Shown here: piece after piece, positions 54,318-64,000 of the stretch | Numbering within the stretch: position 1 is the stretch's first letter | Layout of the letters: every line of letters starts with the position of its first letter | Position numbers and translations under genes: made by a program | Notes under the pieces: model-generated | Database searches by the model: none | What the model was told of the DNA's origin: nothing | What the model saw: only the letters and a program-made list of their open reading frames with translations | Assembly (NCBI GenBank): GCA_030144725.1 | Contig: JASKMD010000012.1 | Coordinates: 8,035,333-8,099,332 of the forward strand | Direction: 5' to 3' | DNA from: Haematococcus lacustris | Lineage: Eukaryota > Chlorophyta > Chlorophyceae > Chlamydomonadales > Haematococcaceae | Length of the DNA stretch: 64,000 nucleotides

Positions 54318-56442
54318 TCAAATCTCATACATATGTGATCCTGCAGCAGCCATAGTCGCCGCGTCCCGGCCCGCCTCATCCCTCTCTGGCCCTGGGCTGC
54401 CCTGTCGGCCGACTGTCCCGCCTCCCCCTCCCTCTGGCCCTCCCCCTCCCTCCCACACCAAGCCCACCCCCTGCTGCACCTTGACGCTCAGCACTGCCTG
54501 CAAGCTAGCGTTTTCTTGCAGTCTGTCGCTCCATGGGGTAGGCACAGCAGCCAGGGGGTCAGCCAGGGGCGCTGCTGCAGCTGGACATGGACTGGCCTCA
54601 TCAGGGGCCGGAGCTATGGATGCGCAGGCAGGGCTGTCCGCCAGGCCCCGCACCAGCAGGCCTGCCTGGCGCCATGCGTGGTGCGCCACGAAGCTCATGC
54701 TGCGGGTCACCTCCCGGTCCTCCTCGAAGCTCACCCGGCGAAGGAAGGGAGTCAGCTGGAGGGGCGCGGACATGCCGATGTCGAACACCTCCTGTGAAAG
54801 CCAGCACAAGGGGAACAGAGCAGCCAGGGAGGAGCAGCCCAACACACCTCAGGTCCGCTGTCTGCAGCAGCCGTGCTTTGTCTGCCTGCCCCTTGCCTGC
54901 TGCTGCCCTCTGCCCTGCCTGCTGCTGCCCTCTGACCCTGCTTGTCCTCTGCCCCTGCCCCCCATGCCACCCACCCTGCTGCCTCTCTTGTGGCCCCACC
55001 TGCCCACCCTGCCCCGGCACCTCCAGCCCTCTAGCCGCTAGCCCTGTACTAGCCCTCTAGCCTACAGCCCTAGCCCTCTAGCCTCCAGCCTCTAGCCCTG
55101 TAGCTGCCCATCAGCCTGGCCCTGGCTGTGAGCCAGCTCACCCTGGCTGTCAGCTGGCGCACCAGCAGCTGCAGCAGGCGCCTCCCCACGCCCTGGTGTC
55201 GGAACGCCGGGTGCACGGCCAGGTCGTACACGGACACCGCCTGCAGCAGCGGCAGCAGCAGCAGCAGCAGGAGAGGGCAGGGCGACACCGCTTGTTGAGC
55301 CATACTGCCGCCGCTTTTGCCAATGCTGGTGCTGCCAACAAGAGTGCTGCTGCTGCTGCTGCTGCAGCTGCTGTCACTGCCGCTGCAGCTGCTGCTGCCA
55401 CTGCCGCCGCAGCTGCTGCCACTGCTGCTGCAGCCGCTGCTGCCACTGCCGCTGCAGCAGCTGCTGCTGCCACTGCTGCTGCAGCCGCTGCTGCCACTGC
55501 CGCTGCAGCAGCTGCTGCTGCCACTGCCGCCGCAGCTGCTGCCACTGCCGCCGCACCTGCTGCTGTGTCACTCACCAGGGCCGCGTCCCCGGCTGCCCTC
55601 ACAAAGCCCACCAGGCTGCGGGTGCGCTGCGGAGCAGGGCGTGGCGTCGTGAGCCCCCAGTTTGCCCAGGCCACCTGGTTGGCCTCCAAGAAGGCCTGGG
55701 GCCCCTGGAGCAGGGAGGGGGCGGCCCGCCCTAGACCTGCCTGCCGCCCTTCTGTGCCCTGCAGCCCCCCCTGACCAGCCCCCCCCTGGCCGCCCGCCCT
55801 GACCTGACCCAGGCTCCACCCCTCACCCAACCCAGTACATGCCCCTTGCCGCCCACTGATTGCCTCCCTCACACCACTGGCCGCCAGGGGGAGCAGGCTG
55901 CTTGCCTGCTGGCTGTTGCTGGGGGTAGGGGGGGAGGGGAGGGGGGGCTGCTGTAGAGGGGAAGGGGAGGGAGGGGAGGGAGGGGCTGGGGGGGCTGGGC
56001 CCCCTACTGACCATGCCCTGGTGTGGGGGCCAGCGAAGCTCATCCTAGACGCTGGCCGGCTGCTGCTGCCGCCATCCCACCCCAGAGGGTGTGCTGCAGC
56101 GAGTGAGTCACCCCAAGGCCATGCAGTGATGGTTGCAGTGGTGGTGGGGTGCTGATAGTAGCTGCTGAGTGACCCTCTGCTGCTGCTGCCGCCGCCACCA
56201 CCTCCACCACCTCTCACGTTGCCTCTGCTGCTGCCACTACTGCCACCGCCCCTGCTGCTGCCGTTGCTGCTGGCAGGAGGGGTGTCTATAGCTGCTGGTG
56301 CTGGGTACAGGTCCATTTCAGTGAAGGCGGCCACCAGGGCGGTGCTGTGATCCACCGCCACCTGCAGCTTGCTGATAGTGGTGTCGTCAATGGCATCTGC
56401 AGCTGACAGGGGCAAGTACAGTTTGGTGACCAGCCTGGTCAT
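54318..56442 (-). CDS. GNAT-family N-acetyltransferase, probably organellar
   Basis: Exons 55576-56442, 55142-55240 and 54318-54791 join in phase 0. The core has WANWGLTTPRPA and SLVGFVRAAGDAAL (strands around the acetyl-CoA domain), VYDLAVHPAFRHQGVGRRLL with the R-x-x-G-x-G acetyl-CoA pyrophosphate-binding loop, then EVFDIGMSAPLQLTPFLRRV and SFEEDREVTRSM, as in plant and algal plastid GNAT proteins (family resemblance). The first ~200 residues of the long 5' exon are Ser/Gly/Pro-rich and may hide introns. The ATG at 56442 is only the first in the open frame. The C-terminal part after RGLADSP is low complexity. The intron at 55241-55575 is mostly imperfect GCTGCY repeats. Convergent with LTA4H. 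Confidence 0.65.
55241..55575 (-). repeat. imperfect GCTGCY repeat filling a GNAT intron
   Basis: CTG/CCG-type triplets in a higher-order ~54-bp pattern (ctgccactgctgctgcagccg recurs at 55415, 55470 and with variants) reach from the donor at 55575 to the acceptor ctgctgcag at 55241. Confidence 0.85.
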
Positions 56443-56459
56443 GCAGCACGCTGTTGACG

Positions 56460-56700
56460 CCGCACACCCTATGTATGTGCATATAAGTCTATAGGGGTTG
56501 TGACGTATTAAAATAATTACATAATACAGTATAAGTATTACAATAATTATGTATTACATTGTGTATGTGCTATGTATGCACACATGTACATACATAGCAC
56601 ATGCACACATGCATATATGTGTGTCCCATGCCATGTGCATATATATGTATGTCATGTCTTACAGAGGTGTATATATGTATGTCGGAGGCCCCTGGTGTCG
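56460..56700. repeat. AT-rich block with palindromic TATG/CATA sequences
   Basis: Contains inverted copies of gtgctatgtatg and catacatagcac around 56566-56602, and many tgtatg/catata motifs. GC content is far below the rest of the window. It could form a cruciform. No gene lies within it. Confidence 0.6.
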
Positions 56701-58060
56701 GTCTAGAGCGTTCACCATGAATTTGTTGGAGCAAGGTGAGCTAGGTTCAGCCAGCCCATCAGGGATTGAGCGAATTGTGTCTTAAGTGTGACTTCTGTTT
56801 TAGGCTCCGCTTAGTGGCTCGGTGCTTTACTGTGTTTGTCCGGTAAAGCGCTGTCCTCATACTCATCGTGTATATCTTATCGTAGATATATCTTGGTTAT
56901 ATGTATAGATGGCATGTCACATGCTATTGATGGTGGTGATGACGGTGATGGTGGTGATGGTGACTGGCATGCTGTGGTGACAAGGGTCATATTGCCGGTA
57001 CTGCCTCTGCCCATGCAATGACAAGTACATGTCTCGTTCATTCCCTCGCCTGCTCACCCGCCTGGCCGCCCGCCTGTCTGCCTGTCTGCCTGCGTCTCAC
57101 TGACCTGGGTTGTCTGGCCAGTATGAAAACATGGAGACGCGCTGCTGCGATCCTTGTCTCAAGTACGGCTCCTTGCATGCCGCCAGCAGCTGGGCCACGT
57201 GACGGCCTTGCACATCACACCTGTTTTGACTGCGGGAAGCACACCCAACCCAGCATCAATACATGCCACGCATGGGTCATTGCTTCTTCTGCTGATAACA
57301 TGGTGTTTATCTCTTGCCTGTAGGTGATGGCGTGGCGTGATGCGCAACACCTTGAGGTGTGACAGCTGTGAGGTAGGCACAGCCTGCCATGTACAACAGG
57401 GGCGCAAGCCAGGTCAGCCACACAGGTGCTGATATCCAGACATTACGAGCATGACTACGACAAGCCTATGTGGCTTGCAGCTGTACGGGACTAGACACAG
57501 CCATGTAGCTTGAATGCAGTCTAGCATGCAGGTCTCAAGCCTCCCACGGCAGCATGCTGCAGTGCTGCTGCTTTCAGGAACATGCTGGAATTTAGATAAC
57601 GTAGCCCGGGTCGCAGAGGAGATACAGCTGTCAGGAACATGCCATGAGGGTTGGTGGACAGTTGAGTGTGGAGAGTGGTGGTGGACAAATAATGAGGTGG
57701 CATTGCGGACCAAAATGCTGCCAGGTAGGCCTTGTGAATAGTGCGAGCGGCAATGTGACCAGTATTGATTGGTTGCACTCATGCCTCAGTTGTGTACCTG
57801 GTTGCGCCAAGAGCTTCGCGATGCCGGACGTGACCGTGTCCTGGGCACCGCGGAGAACCCATGCCGCGACTTGCGCAGCACTTTCATTTGCTTTTGCTTC
57901 AGAGTAGCTTTCGACTTCATTCATTCATTCCTCGACAAACCCATGTGCCCATTTCCATCCCGCCCATTTTCATAGGTGCCATGATTCAGCCTGCATATAT
58001 AGGCAATGGTGTTGGTTAGGTGAAAACAAGCAACCTTGGACTCAAACAGAGAGGAGTGCA
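56701..58060. other. no confident gene; one candidate exon
   Basis: At 57122 an acceptor (ttgtctggccag) opens YENMETRCCDPCLKYGS on the plus strand, which could be an exon of the downstream Gln/Pro-rich gene. No phase-consistent partner was found. Elsewhere only tggtggtgat-type triplets (56930-56965). Confidence 0.3.
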
Positions 58061-58063
58061 GTA

Positions 58064-59821
58064 GTGTGCGAGTTCGGGTATGATTGTGACCTCGCTCTAG
58101 CTACCACAATTGACGTCGACATTGTACGAGAAGTCGAGCTCCATTGCATCTGCGCCGTGCCCCCGTATGGACGACGACTTGTTGGTCAGGTAAGCGTGAG
58201 ACGAGACGCCGGCTACGCCCTCGTGCCCTGGCTACCTAGCGCGCTCCCTCCTACTCCCAGGGCCTTCCATCAAGCCTTGCGCAGCTACCGGGTGTACCAT
58301 GGCCTGCAGCCAGCAGATGGCGCCGAGCTATCCAATCTTGCGGGGTAAGCAAGCGAACAGCTTCTGCGGCTGCATGCCTATAGCCTACACTGAGACTTCG
58401 CTCCCCTGGGTGTGTGCAGATCGCAAAGCACGCTGGAGGGCACCGGTCCTCAATCAGGCTCAGCACTGGCAACCAGCAGTGCAGCATACGTGCCCATCGC
58501 CTCCGCCACACAGACCTGCAGCAAAGAATGTCCAGGTGCCATGGGCCCCAGTGCTCACATCAAGCCAGCAGACCCCCCACCGGAGTGGAGAAGACTGCAC
58601 CCCGCCCAGCCTGCTTTGACTAGCCCCTGCCCCCCGGACCTCCCCCCAGCCCCCACCTCAACCTCTGTTCAGAGGCCCTACCCTGAGACTACTTGCTTCC
58701 CGGTGACCAGCACTGGCCCTAGACCAGCTGCACTTCCATGCGCTCCAGCTGCAGCTGCAGCCGCTCCAGCTGCAGGTCCCGGCTCAAGCAGCCAGTGGCA
58801 TAAGCCAGGGGCTCTACTCTCACCCCAGCCTCCCCTCCCCTCAGGACCTCACCCGCCAGCCACTCTCACAGCAGTGGAGAAGGAGGGGCCCGTGGCACTC
58901 AATGCACGAGGCCAACCCTATCTGCAGTGTTCAGGCCAGCTGGCTGGGCATGGCGGCGAACAGGCTGCAGGGTCTGGGGAAGCACTGCCACCACCCACCT
59001 TACCCTTACCAAGACATTCGCCACCCCCACCCTCTCCACAGCTGGCGGGGGTGAGCCTCAAGGGCTGTGGTCTACCTACTGGGCAACTGCCGCCACAGCA
59101 ACAGCAGGGGCAGCAGGAGCAACAGGGGCAGGGGCAACTGGGGCAGCAGGGGCAGCGGGCGCAGTGTGGGCAGCAGGGGCAACAGGGGCAGCAGGGGCAA
59201 CAGGGGCAGAGGAGGCGACAGGGTCAGTGTAGGCACGAGGAGCAAAGTGAAGGCCAGATTGAGCAACCAGCTGGGCCGGGGCCTGCCCTGAAGGAGGGAG
59301 GCACAGCTCCACACCCCACAACCAGCACCTCTGGTGGTGCTCAGGGCGGTGACTGGTACGACTGGTACAGCCGCTACTACCACCCTATGTATGCCGCAGC
59401 CGCCGCCTGGCAGCACTCCATCTGGCCCACAGCCTGTGCTCCACACTGGAGCCCTACCGCCCTGCACCACTCCTATGGCCCTGGCCCCACCTGCCCCTGG
59501 TCTGAGCCCTCCTGCTGCTGCTGCTGCTGCTCGCCCCCAAACTCCTACTACCCGCCCTGCCCCTGCAGCTGCTGTGCGGCCTCCTTCTCCTCCTCCGCCG
59601 CCTGCCTCTGCCCCTGCTGCTCGCCCTGCCCCTGCCCCTGCCCCTGCTGCTCACCCTGCCCGGGCTGCTGCCCTTGCTCTTGCCTCAGCTGCTATCCAGG
59701 CTGGCAGCAGCATGACTACTCTTACCTGCAGCCCCCTCACCAGCCCGGTCAGCCAACACCTAGCATGCAGCCCCCAGCCCCGACCCCACCCACCCCCCTG
59801 GGTGTCCAAACCCAGAGCTAG
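58064..59821 (+). CDS. Gln/Pro/Cys-rich protein of unknown function (start unresolved)
   Basis: The main exon (58420-59821, after a gtgtgcag acceptor) encodes ~465 residues: a Pro/Ala/Ser-rich first half, a Gln/Gly-rich block (QQQQGQQEQQGQGQLGQQ and similar), then DWYDWYSRYYHPMYAAAAAW and a very Cys/Pro-rich C-terminus, ending in TAG at 59819-59821. Upstream candidate exons are 58064-58189 (LATTIDVDIVREVELHCICA, PPYGRRLVGQ, GTAAGC donor) and about 58260-58347 (FHQALRSYRVYHGLQPADGA). Alternative frames stay open across the low-complexity part, so the frame is chosen mainly by length and the Tyr-rich block. No family recognised; Gln-rich stretches with a compact Tyr/Trp segment suggest an RNA- or DNA-associated scaffold, which is speculation. 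Confidence 0.35.
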
Positions 59822-60379
59822 CACAAGCATGCTGGGTAGCCAGGCGCAGTGGCCCACTGCTCAGCTGGAGACTGCTAGCACCTGCCAGCACCTGCCAACT
59901 GCGTGACCAGGACTCCAGACACCAGGTCGTACTGCTGGCTGCCAGCCTGCCCCAGCCGCAGCTGCACCCTGGCAGCCTTGCAGCACGGCAGAAGCACTGC
60001 TGTCACTGCCACCCCGAACCCGGTTCCTTGCAACCACTTGCTCATGGCCTGCGGTCGTTAGCTCAAGGTTAGCTAGGCATGGTGTGATCACATGCATCTG
60101 TGTTGGTGGGGAGTCTCAGGTGCTGATGGCCTTTGCAACCCTGAGGTTGGGCACCAGCTGAGAGCGTAGCTGTAGGGTAGTTTCTTGCATGCGGAATCTG
60201 GGATAGGTAACCTTGTTGCTGTCGGCTGAGGAACAATGAAGGGTGAAGGCCTTGGTCACCATGCATACGCCCAACGTGGCGCTACCATGTCTAAATGTGG
60301 ATCTGATGACGAGCGTCGTGTGTTGCGTTCGTAGCAATGGTGTTCTAAGGTATACGTCACAGATCAGGGCCTGCTTCAG
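59822..60379. other. no gene seen
   Basis: 3' flank of the Gln-rich gene and left flank of copy D. No repeat or RNA gene recognised. Confidence 0.4.
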
Positions 60380-60435
60380 AGCAGTTCAACAAAACTTATT
60401 CAACAAGGAACAACATGTGGGACTGTGGGTAATCG

Positions 60436-60911
60436 TAAAAAATCTCGTAGTAAGCAGCGAAATTCGAGGATTAACTAAATAATATTTAGTTACCCTCTTT
60501 TAAAGCTACTCCTTAAAGTGCAGTACTGCACCATATTTGATGCCGCAACAATGCACCAAACCTCATCGTGAAAAACTGCACCATATACAGTCTAGTAGTT
60601 TTGTGATGTAATAAAGTAATATTGCTGGTAATTCATTGGTATTTTACTGGTTTGGTTATTGTTGTTCCTTTAAATCACATTGGTTCTCATAGTGTAGTAC
60701 TGCACCTGTCACTAGTGCACTACTACAATGCACCCAATTGTGCTACACTGCACCACACCGAGTGGTACAACACATCACCTTAGCGATATCTCACCAAGCA
60801 TGCATATTTATGAATTTTCGTTCAAACCCCAATCTTACAACCACGTCACATGGCTATGTGCAAAATCTCAAGCCACGATTCTGAAAAATGCTGTTACTAA
60901 TTTGCCTGAGT
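60436..60911. mobile_element. AT-rich insert interrupting the 3' end of copy D
   Basis: In copies B and C, gggtaatctcactc leads after ~30 bp to tcctcggt(c/t)gcaccc. In copy D, about 475 bp of AT-rich DNA sits between gggtaatc and tcctcggttgcaccc. It contains inverted tgcagtactgcacc / tgtagtactgcacc motifs (60521, 60692) and a tgcaccatat block twice. No coding capacity. The insertion replaced or deleted ~25 bp of element sequence. Confidence 0.55.
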
Positions 60912-61854
60912 GATCCTCGGTTGCACCCTTGATGACTACCAACCCCACACCGGTGGCACTCTTTCCCCCTAGACCACTGGGCACCTCATCAAAACTAACA
61001 GCTTAATGCTTTGTAAGGCTAACAGCTTGTGTAAACTACTAGGGCCTATGCATTGTTGCGGGCCCGGCCATCAATGCCCCGCCTGTACTCTGCAGCCCGG
61101 TGCAGCCTCTGCCTGCCCTTGGGCAGCCGGTCATTGACCCGCTTGTAGCTCTGCTGGTACTCCTTGCCAAGGGGGGGCAGAGCCTCCCTGTCCTTCCAGC
61201 TGCACAGCTCCAGGGGGCGCTGCATGCTCTCCCCAATGCGCTGGAAGTTGTGGCAGGCATTGTTGTCCCGGTCCAGCCACCTGCCCCATGAAGGGGCCTG
61301 GGGTGGTGGAACTGAGCCAGGTGCAGCAGGAGGGGCTGGGCAGGGGGAGGGGGAGGTGGTGGCATCTGGGCTGGGGGAAGGGGAGGGGGGTCCTGGGCAG
61401 GGTGGGGTGGGGTGGGGTCCTGGGCAGGGGCGGGGGGGTCCTGGGCAGGGGCAGGAGGGTTGGGCGGCACCTGATGGCACCACTTCAGGCCCCGCACATA
61501 CTTAGCATGCCGCAGGCTCCAGGCTGGGCGCACCAGCCGCTGGTTGACTTGGCCTGCTGGGGGTACCCAGTTTGCGGGCCTAGGCCGGTCATCTGGCAGG
61601 TGCAGCTCACATGGCTGGTGGGCATGCACAGACGAGCTGACACGGCTGGTGCGGAACTCATCCACGATCACCAGCCTGTCAGGCCTGGGATCTGTGCTGG
61701 GCCTGCTGGGCTGCTGCACCACCTTGCGAAACCCCTCCCGCACCGCCTTGGCTTTCCACCCACCCTGGCAGAAGCAGCCCGCTCCCAGGAACACCGCCAC
61801 TCCCCTCTCCTGGTGGTAGTGCTGGCGTGACGCCCACTTCATCCCATTCATCAC

Positions 61855-62575
61855 CGTCCGGTCCGGTCCGGTCCGGTCCGGTCCGGTCCGGTCCGGTCCG
61901 GTCGGGTCGGGTCGGGGCGGGGCGGGGCGGGGCGGGGCGGGGCGGGGCGGGGCGGGGCGGGGCGGGGCGGGGCGGGGCGGGGCGGGGCGGGGCGGGGCGG
62001 GGCGGGGCGGGGCGGGGCGGGGCGGGGCGGGGCGGGGCGGGGCGGGGCGGGGCGGGGCGGGGCGGGGCGGGGCGGGGCGGGGCGGGGCGGGGCGGGGCGG
62101 GGCGGGGCGGGGCGGGGCGGGGCGGGGCGGGGCGGGGCGGGGCGGGGCGGGGCGGGGCGGGGCGGGGCGGGGCGGGGCGGGGCGGGGCGGGGCGGGGCGG
62201 GGCGGGGCGGGGCGGGGCGGGGCGGGGCGGGGCGGGGCGGGGCGGGGCGGGGCGGGGCGGGGCGGGGCGGGGCGGGGCGGGGCGGGGCGGGGCGGGGCGG
62301 GGCGGGGCGGGGCGGGGCGGGGCGGGGCGGGGCGGGGCGGGGCGGGGCGGGGCGGGGCGGGGCGGGGCGGGGCGGGGCGGGGCGGGGCGGGGCGGGGCGG
62401 GGCGGGGCGGGGCGGGGCGGGGCGGGGCGGGGCGGGGCGGGGCGGGGCGGGGCGGGGCGGGGCGGGGCGGGGCGGGGCGGGGCGGGGCGGGGCGGGGCGG
62501 GGCGGGGCGGGGCGGGGCGGGGCGGGGCGGGGCGGGGCGGGGCGGGGCGGGGCGGGGCGGGGCGGGGCGGGGCGG
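61855..62575. repeat. (GGTCC)n to (GGGGC)n pentanucleotide array in the intron position of copy D
   Basis: Nine or so GGTCC units, two or three GGTCG units, then ~131 GGGGC units. The array starts right next to the MNGMKW codons, where copies A and B have the intron 3' splice site; here the AG acceptor is lost. ORFs over it are artefacts. Confidence 0.97.
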
Positions 62576-62847
62576 GCATCAGGTCGCCATCCAACCTGAG
62601 TGCCGGCAACCGGAATGAGGCGGAAGTGATATCCATTTCACTGAGTCGGGTCGCCATCCAACCAGAGTGCTGGCAACCGGAATGAAGTGATATCCATTAC
62701 ACATTTCACTGCACAGACTTGACACACACGAAAGATTTAGACACAATAGACTACACAGACAATAAGAGACTTCACAGCAGTTCATGCCCAATACGTCGGC
62801 CGGGCCGGGCCCAATCCTTTCTGGCCCAGGCTGAACTCGAAAGGCTC

Positions 62848-64000
62848 ATGCACGCTGAGTTTGATGAGGGGATGTCAAGGGCAGTGCCTAAAAGCTTTAG
62901 TGAAGGTGGTGCTTGGCACCGGATTTCCGCAAAAAAAACAGCGTGTGGCATCGCATGGCGAAATTGCAAACTGCTCCTGGTTGCTGGGCGTATCCGTCGC
63001 CTTTATCCAGCGATGCAGGCGGTGGCCAGCGAGTATGAGCTGCAGCTCAATGCGATGCGGCTCAAGCTGCAGAACCTGCGCAAACAGATGGTAGACCGCG
63101 CACTGCAGCGAGGTCGCCCTGTACGAGCTCATCCAGACCAGTACCCGCCTCTCGACGAAAGCAAAATGACATGGGAGACGCAAATCGCGCAGTTGCTTGC
63201 CATGGCCTTGTTGGAGCCCAACACCTTGTTGCCTCTGGACTTGATGACACTGCACAAGCGCGTAAGGGCTGCTTGCCATGCCGCAGCAGTGCCACAATTG
63301 CATATCTTCACCTACAAGCTGCATCCGGCCATACACCGCCTTTCCGCAGCTGTTGCAAGGCCCAGCTGGGGACAAATATGCAAGGGCGCTGTCAGCGATG
63401 GCCGTGTCAGGCCCTGAGGTGCTGATCGCCAAGATGACAGCCGCCTCAGGCGCCCTGGAGAGCCTGCAGCTAGAGCTAGGGCCTCCTGGCACTGGCCTCG
63501 CTGACGGGGTCCCTCACCTTTGGATCGTGGGCATGGACCGGGCAGCCCTTGCACGGTGCGCCCCTCGCCCTATCCCTTCCCTCCGCCCCTCTCCCTGCCA
63601 TGCAGCCAGCCTCCCCGTCAGCACACAGACTGCATACTGGGAAGGCAGGCAATAGTTGCGGCATGCAACCGGCTTGCTGGTTTTGGACGCAAGGCTGGCT
63701 TGTTGGCCATGGCTGCTGAGGGTACGCCAGGACACATGCAGTTGTGTCTCAGGCAAAGACGTTGGCCTGCCATCAGCCATCCAGCCCCCCTGCCTAGCCC
63801 CTGTCCCTGCCCTTCCCCCTGCCCCCACCCCTCTCACTCTCCCCACCCCCCTCTGGCTCCCATCTCTCAGACGCCGCTGCCCGCACCGGGCCCCAGCCCC
63901 TGCCTACCCCACCCGGCCCACCTGCCTGTCCCTTCAGGTTTGCTGGGGTGGAGGACCCGGTGGCCCGGGTGACCGCCCAGGCCGCTGCCCTGCTGGCGCA
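62848..64000 (+). CDS. unrecognised multi-exon gene, 3' end cut by window edge
   Basis: Three exons with matching phase: up to 63261 (YPAMQAVASEYELQLNAMRL, TWETQIAQLLAMALLEPNTL, MTLHKR; donor GTAAGG), 63350-63555 (LLQGPAGDKYARALSAMAVS, LIAKMTAASGALESLQLELG, PHLWIVGMDRAALAR) and 63938-64000 (FAGVEDPVARVTAQAAALLA). The start is uncertain. ATGs at 62848 and 63013 are in frame, and a possible acceptor (gcgatgcag) precedes GCGGTGGCC at 63018. A coiled-coil-like stretch (ELQLNAMRLKLQNLRKQM) is visible. No family recognised. Copy D lies immediately upstream and may have landed in its promoter or 5' UTR. Confidence 0.5.

Larger units (their letters stand above)
60389..62775 (-). mobile_element. TnpB/Fanzor-like transposon copy D
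   Basis: Minus strand, with the best-preserved C-terminal half. From 61854: MNGMKWASRQHYHQERGVAV, FLGAGCFCQGGWKAKAVREG, RLVIVDEFRTSRVSSSV, CELHLPDDRPRPANWVPPAG and LVRPAWSLRHAKYVRGLKW in one frame. In a second frame, to 61046: GRWLDRDNNACHNFQRIGES, RPLELCSWKD, KGRQRLHRAAEYRRG. The frame changes in the same Pro-rich linker as in copy B. The whole 5' coding half is missing: the array at the intron position runs straight into element 5'-end DNA (62575-62705). A 9-bp repeat (agcagttca) at 60380-60388 and 62776-62784 may be the target duplication. An AT-rich insert lies near the 3' end. Confidence 0.62.

Noticed and set aside
61827..62657. GAGRG and RPAPP repeat ORFs
   Set aside because: Translations of the GGGGC array only.
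1..64000. CRISPR arrays or bacterial operons
   Set aside because: Many tandem repeats exist, but none has unique spacers of constant length; the gene structure is eukaryotic.

Overview
This window reads as nuclear DNA of a GC-rich, intron-dense green alga of the Chlamydomonadales type. The evidence is short exons joined by GT-AG (sometimes GC-AG) introns, a strong C/G third-position bias, several recognisable eukaryotic multi-exon genes, and dense microsatellites and transposons. A TnpB/Fanzor-like transposon family present in at least six places resembles proteins I recall from Haematococcus-like algae; that species-level guess is inference.

Layout, left to right. A cytochrome b561 gene (minus, 1-3342, cut by the left edge) stands head-to-head with a single-exon membrane-anchored cytochrome b5 gene (plus, 3467-3865). 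After repeat-rich DNA come an ankyrin-like exon (minus, ~7.2 kb), a degenerate Fanzor-like copy (plus, 7.9-8.8 kb) and a GT23-like fucosyltransferase gene (minus, ~8.8-11.7 kb) whose introns hold a (CCCCG)n array and another transposon fragment. Then follow a tRNA-derived SINE with a perfect 13-bp target duplication (12.5 kb), Fanzor-like copy B (13.4-16.5 kb, 15-bp flanking repeat), a 932-residue Ser/Pro/Ala-rich disordered protein (minus, 17.0-19.9 kb), a hAT-type MITE with 8-bp target duplication (20.5-21.3 kb) and Fanzor-like copy C (22.0-29.0 kb), itself split by a 3.2-kb TA-duplicating insertion.

The middle is gene-rich. A complete eleven-exon DGAT2 acyltransferase gene (minus, 30.3-35.7 kb) carries one apparent single-base frameshift and a 1.1-kb (CCCTCT)n intron. 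It is head-to-head with a secreted glycosyltransferase-like gene (plus, 35.9-39.6 kb). Next come a large unrecognised gene (plus, 40.2-43.4 kb) and a complete nineteen-exon M1-family leukotriene A4 hydrolase/aminopeptidase gene (plus, 44.5-53.1 kb), whose exon phases all agree and give 637 codons. A GNAT acetyltransferase gene (minus, 54.3-56.4 kb) and a Gln/Pro/Cys-rich unknown protein (plus, ~58-59.8 kb) follow. The right end holds Fanzor-like copy D (60.4-62.8 kb) and the start of an unrecognised gene that runs off the edge.

The most unusual theme is in the Fanzor-like copies. Three of them (B, C, D) carry kilobase-scale pentanucleotide arrays at one and the same intron position, while copy A still has a normal 62-bp intron there with a few GACCT(G) units. 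Host introns also carry large arrays (CCCCG, CCCTCT, CCCCCG), and four host introns have CTG runs next to their 3' splice sites. Most long ORFs over these arrays are artefacts.
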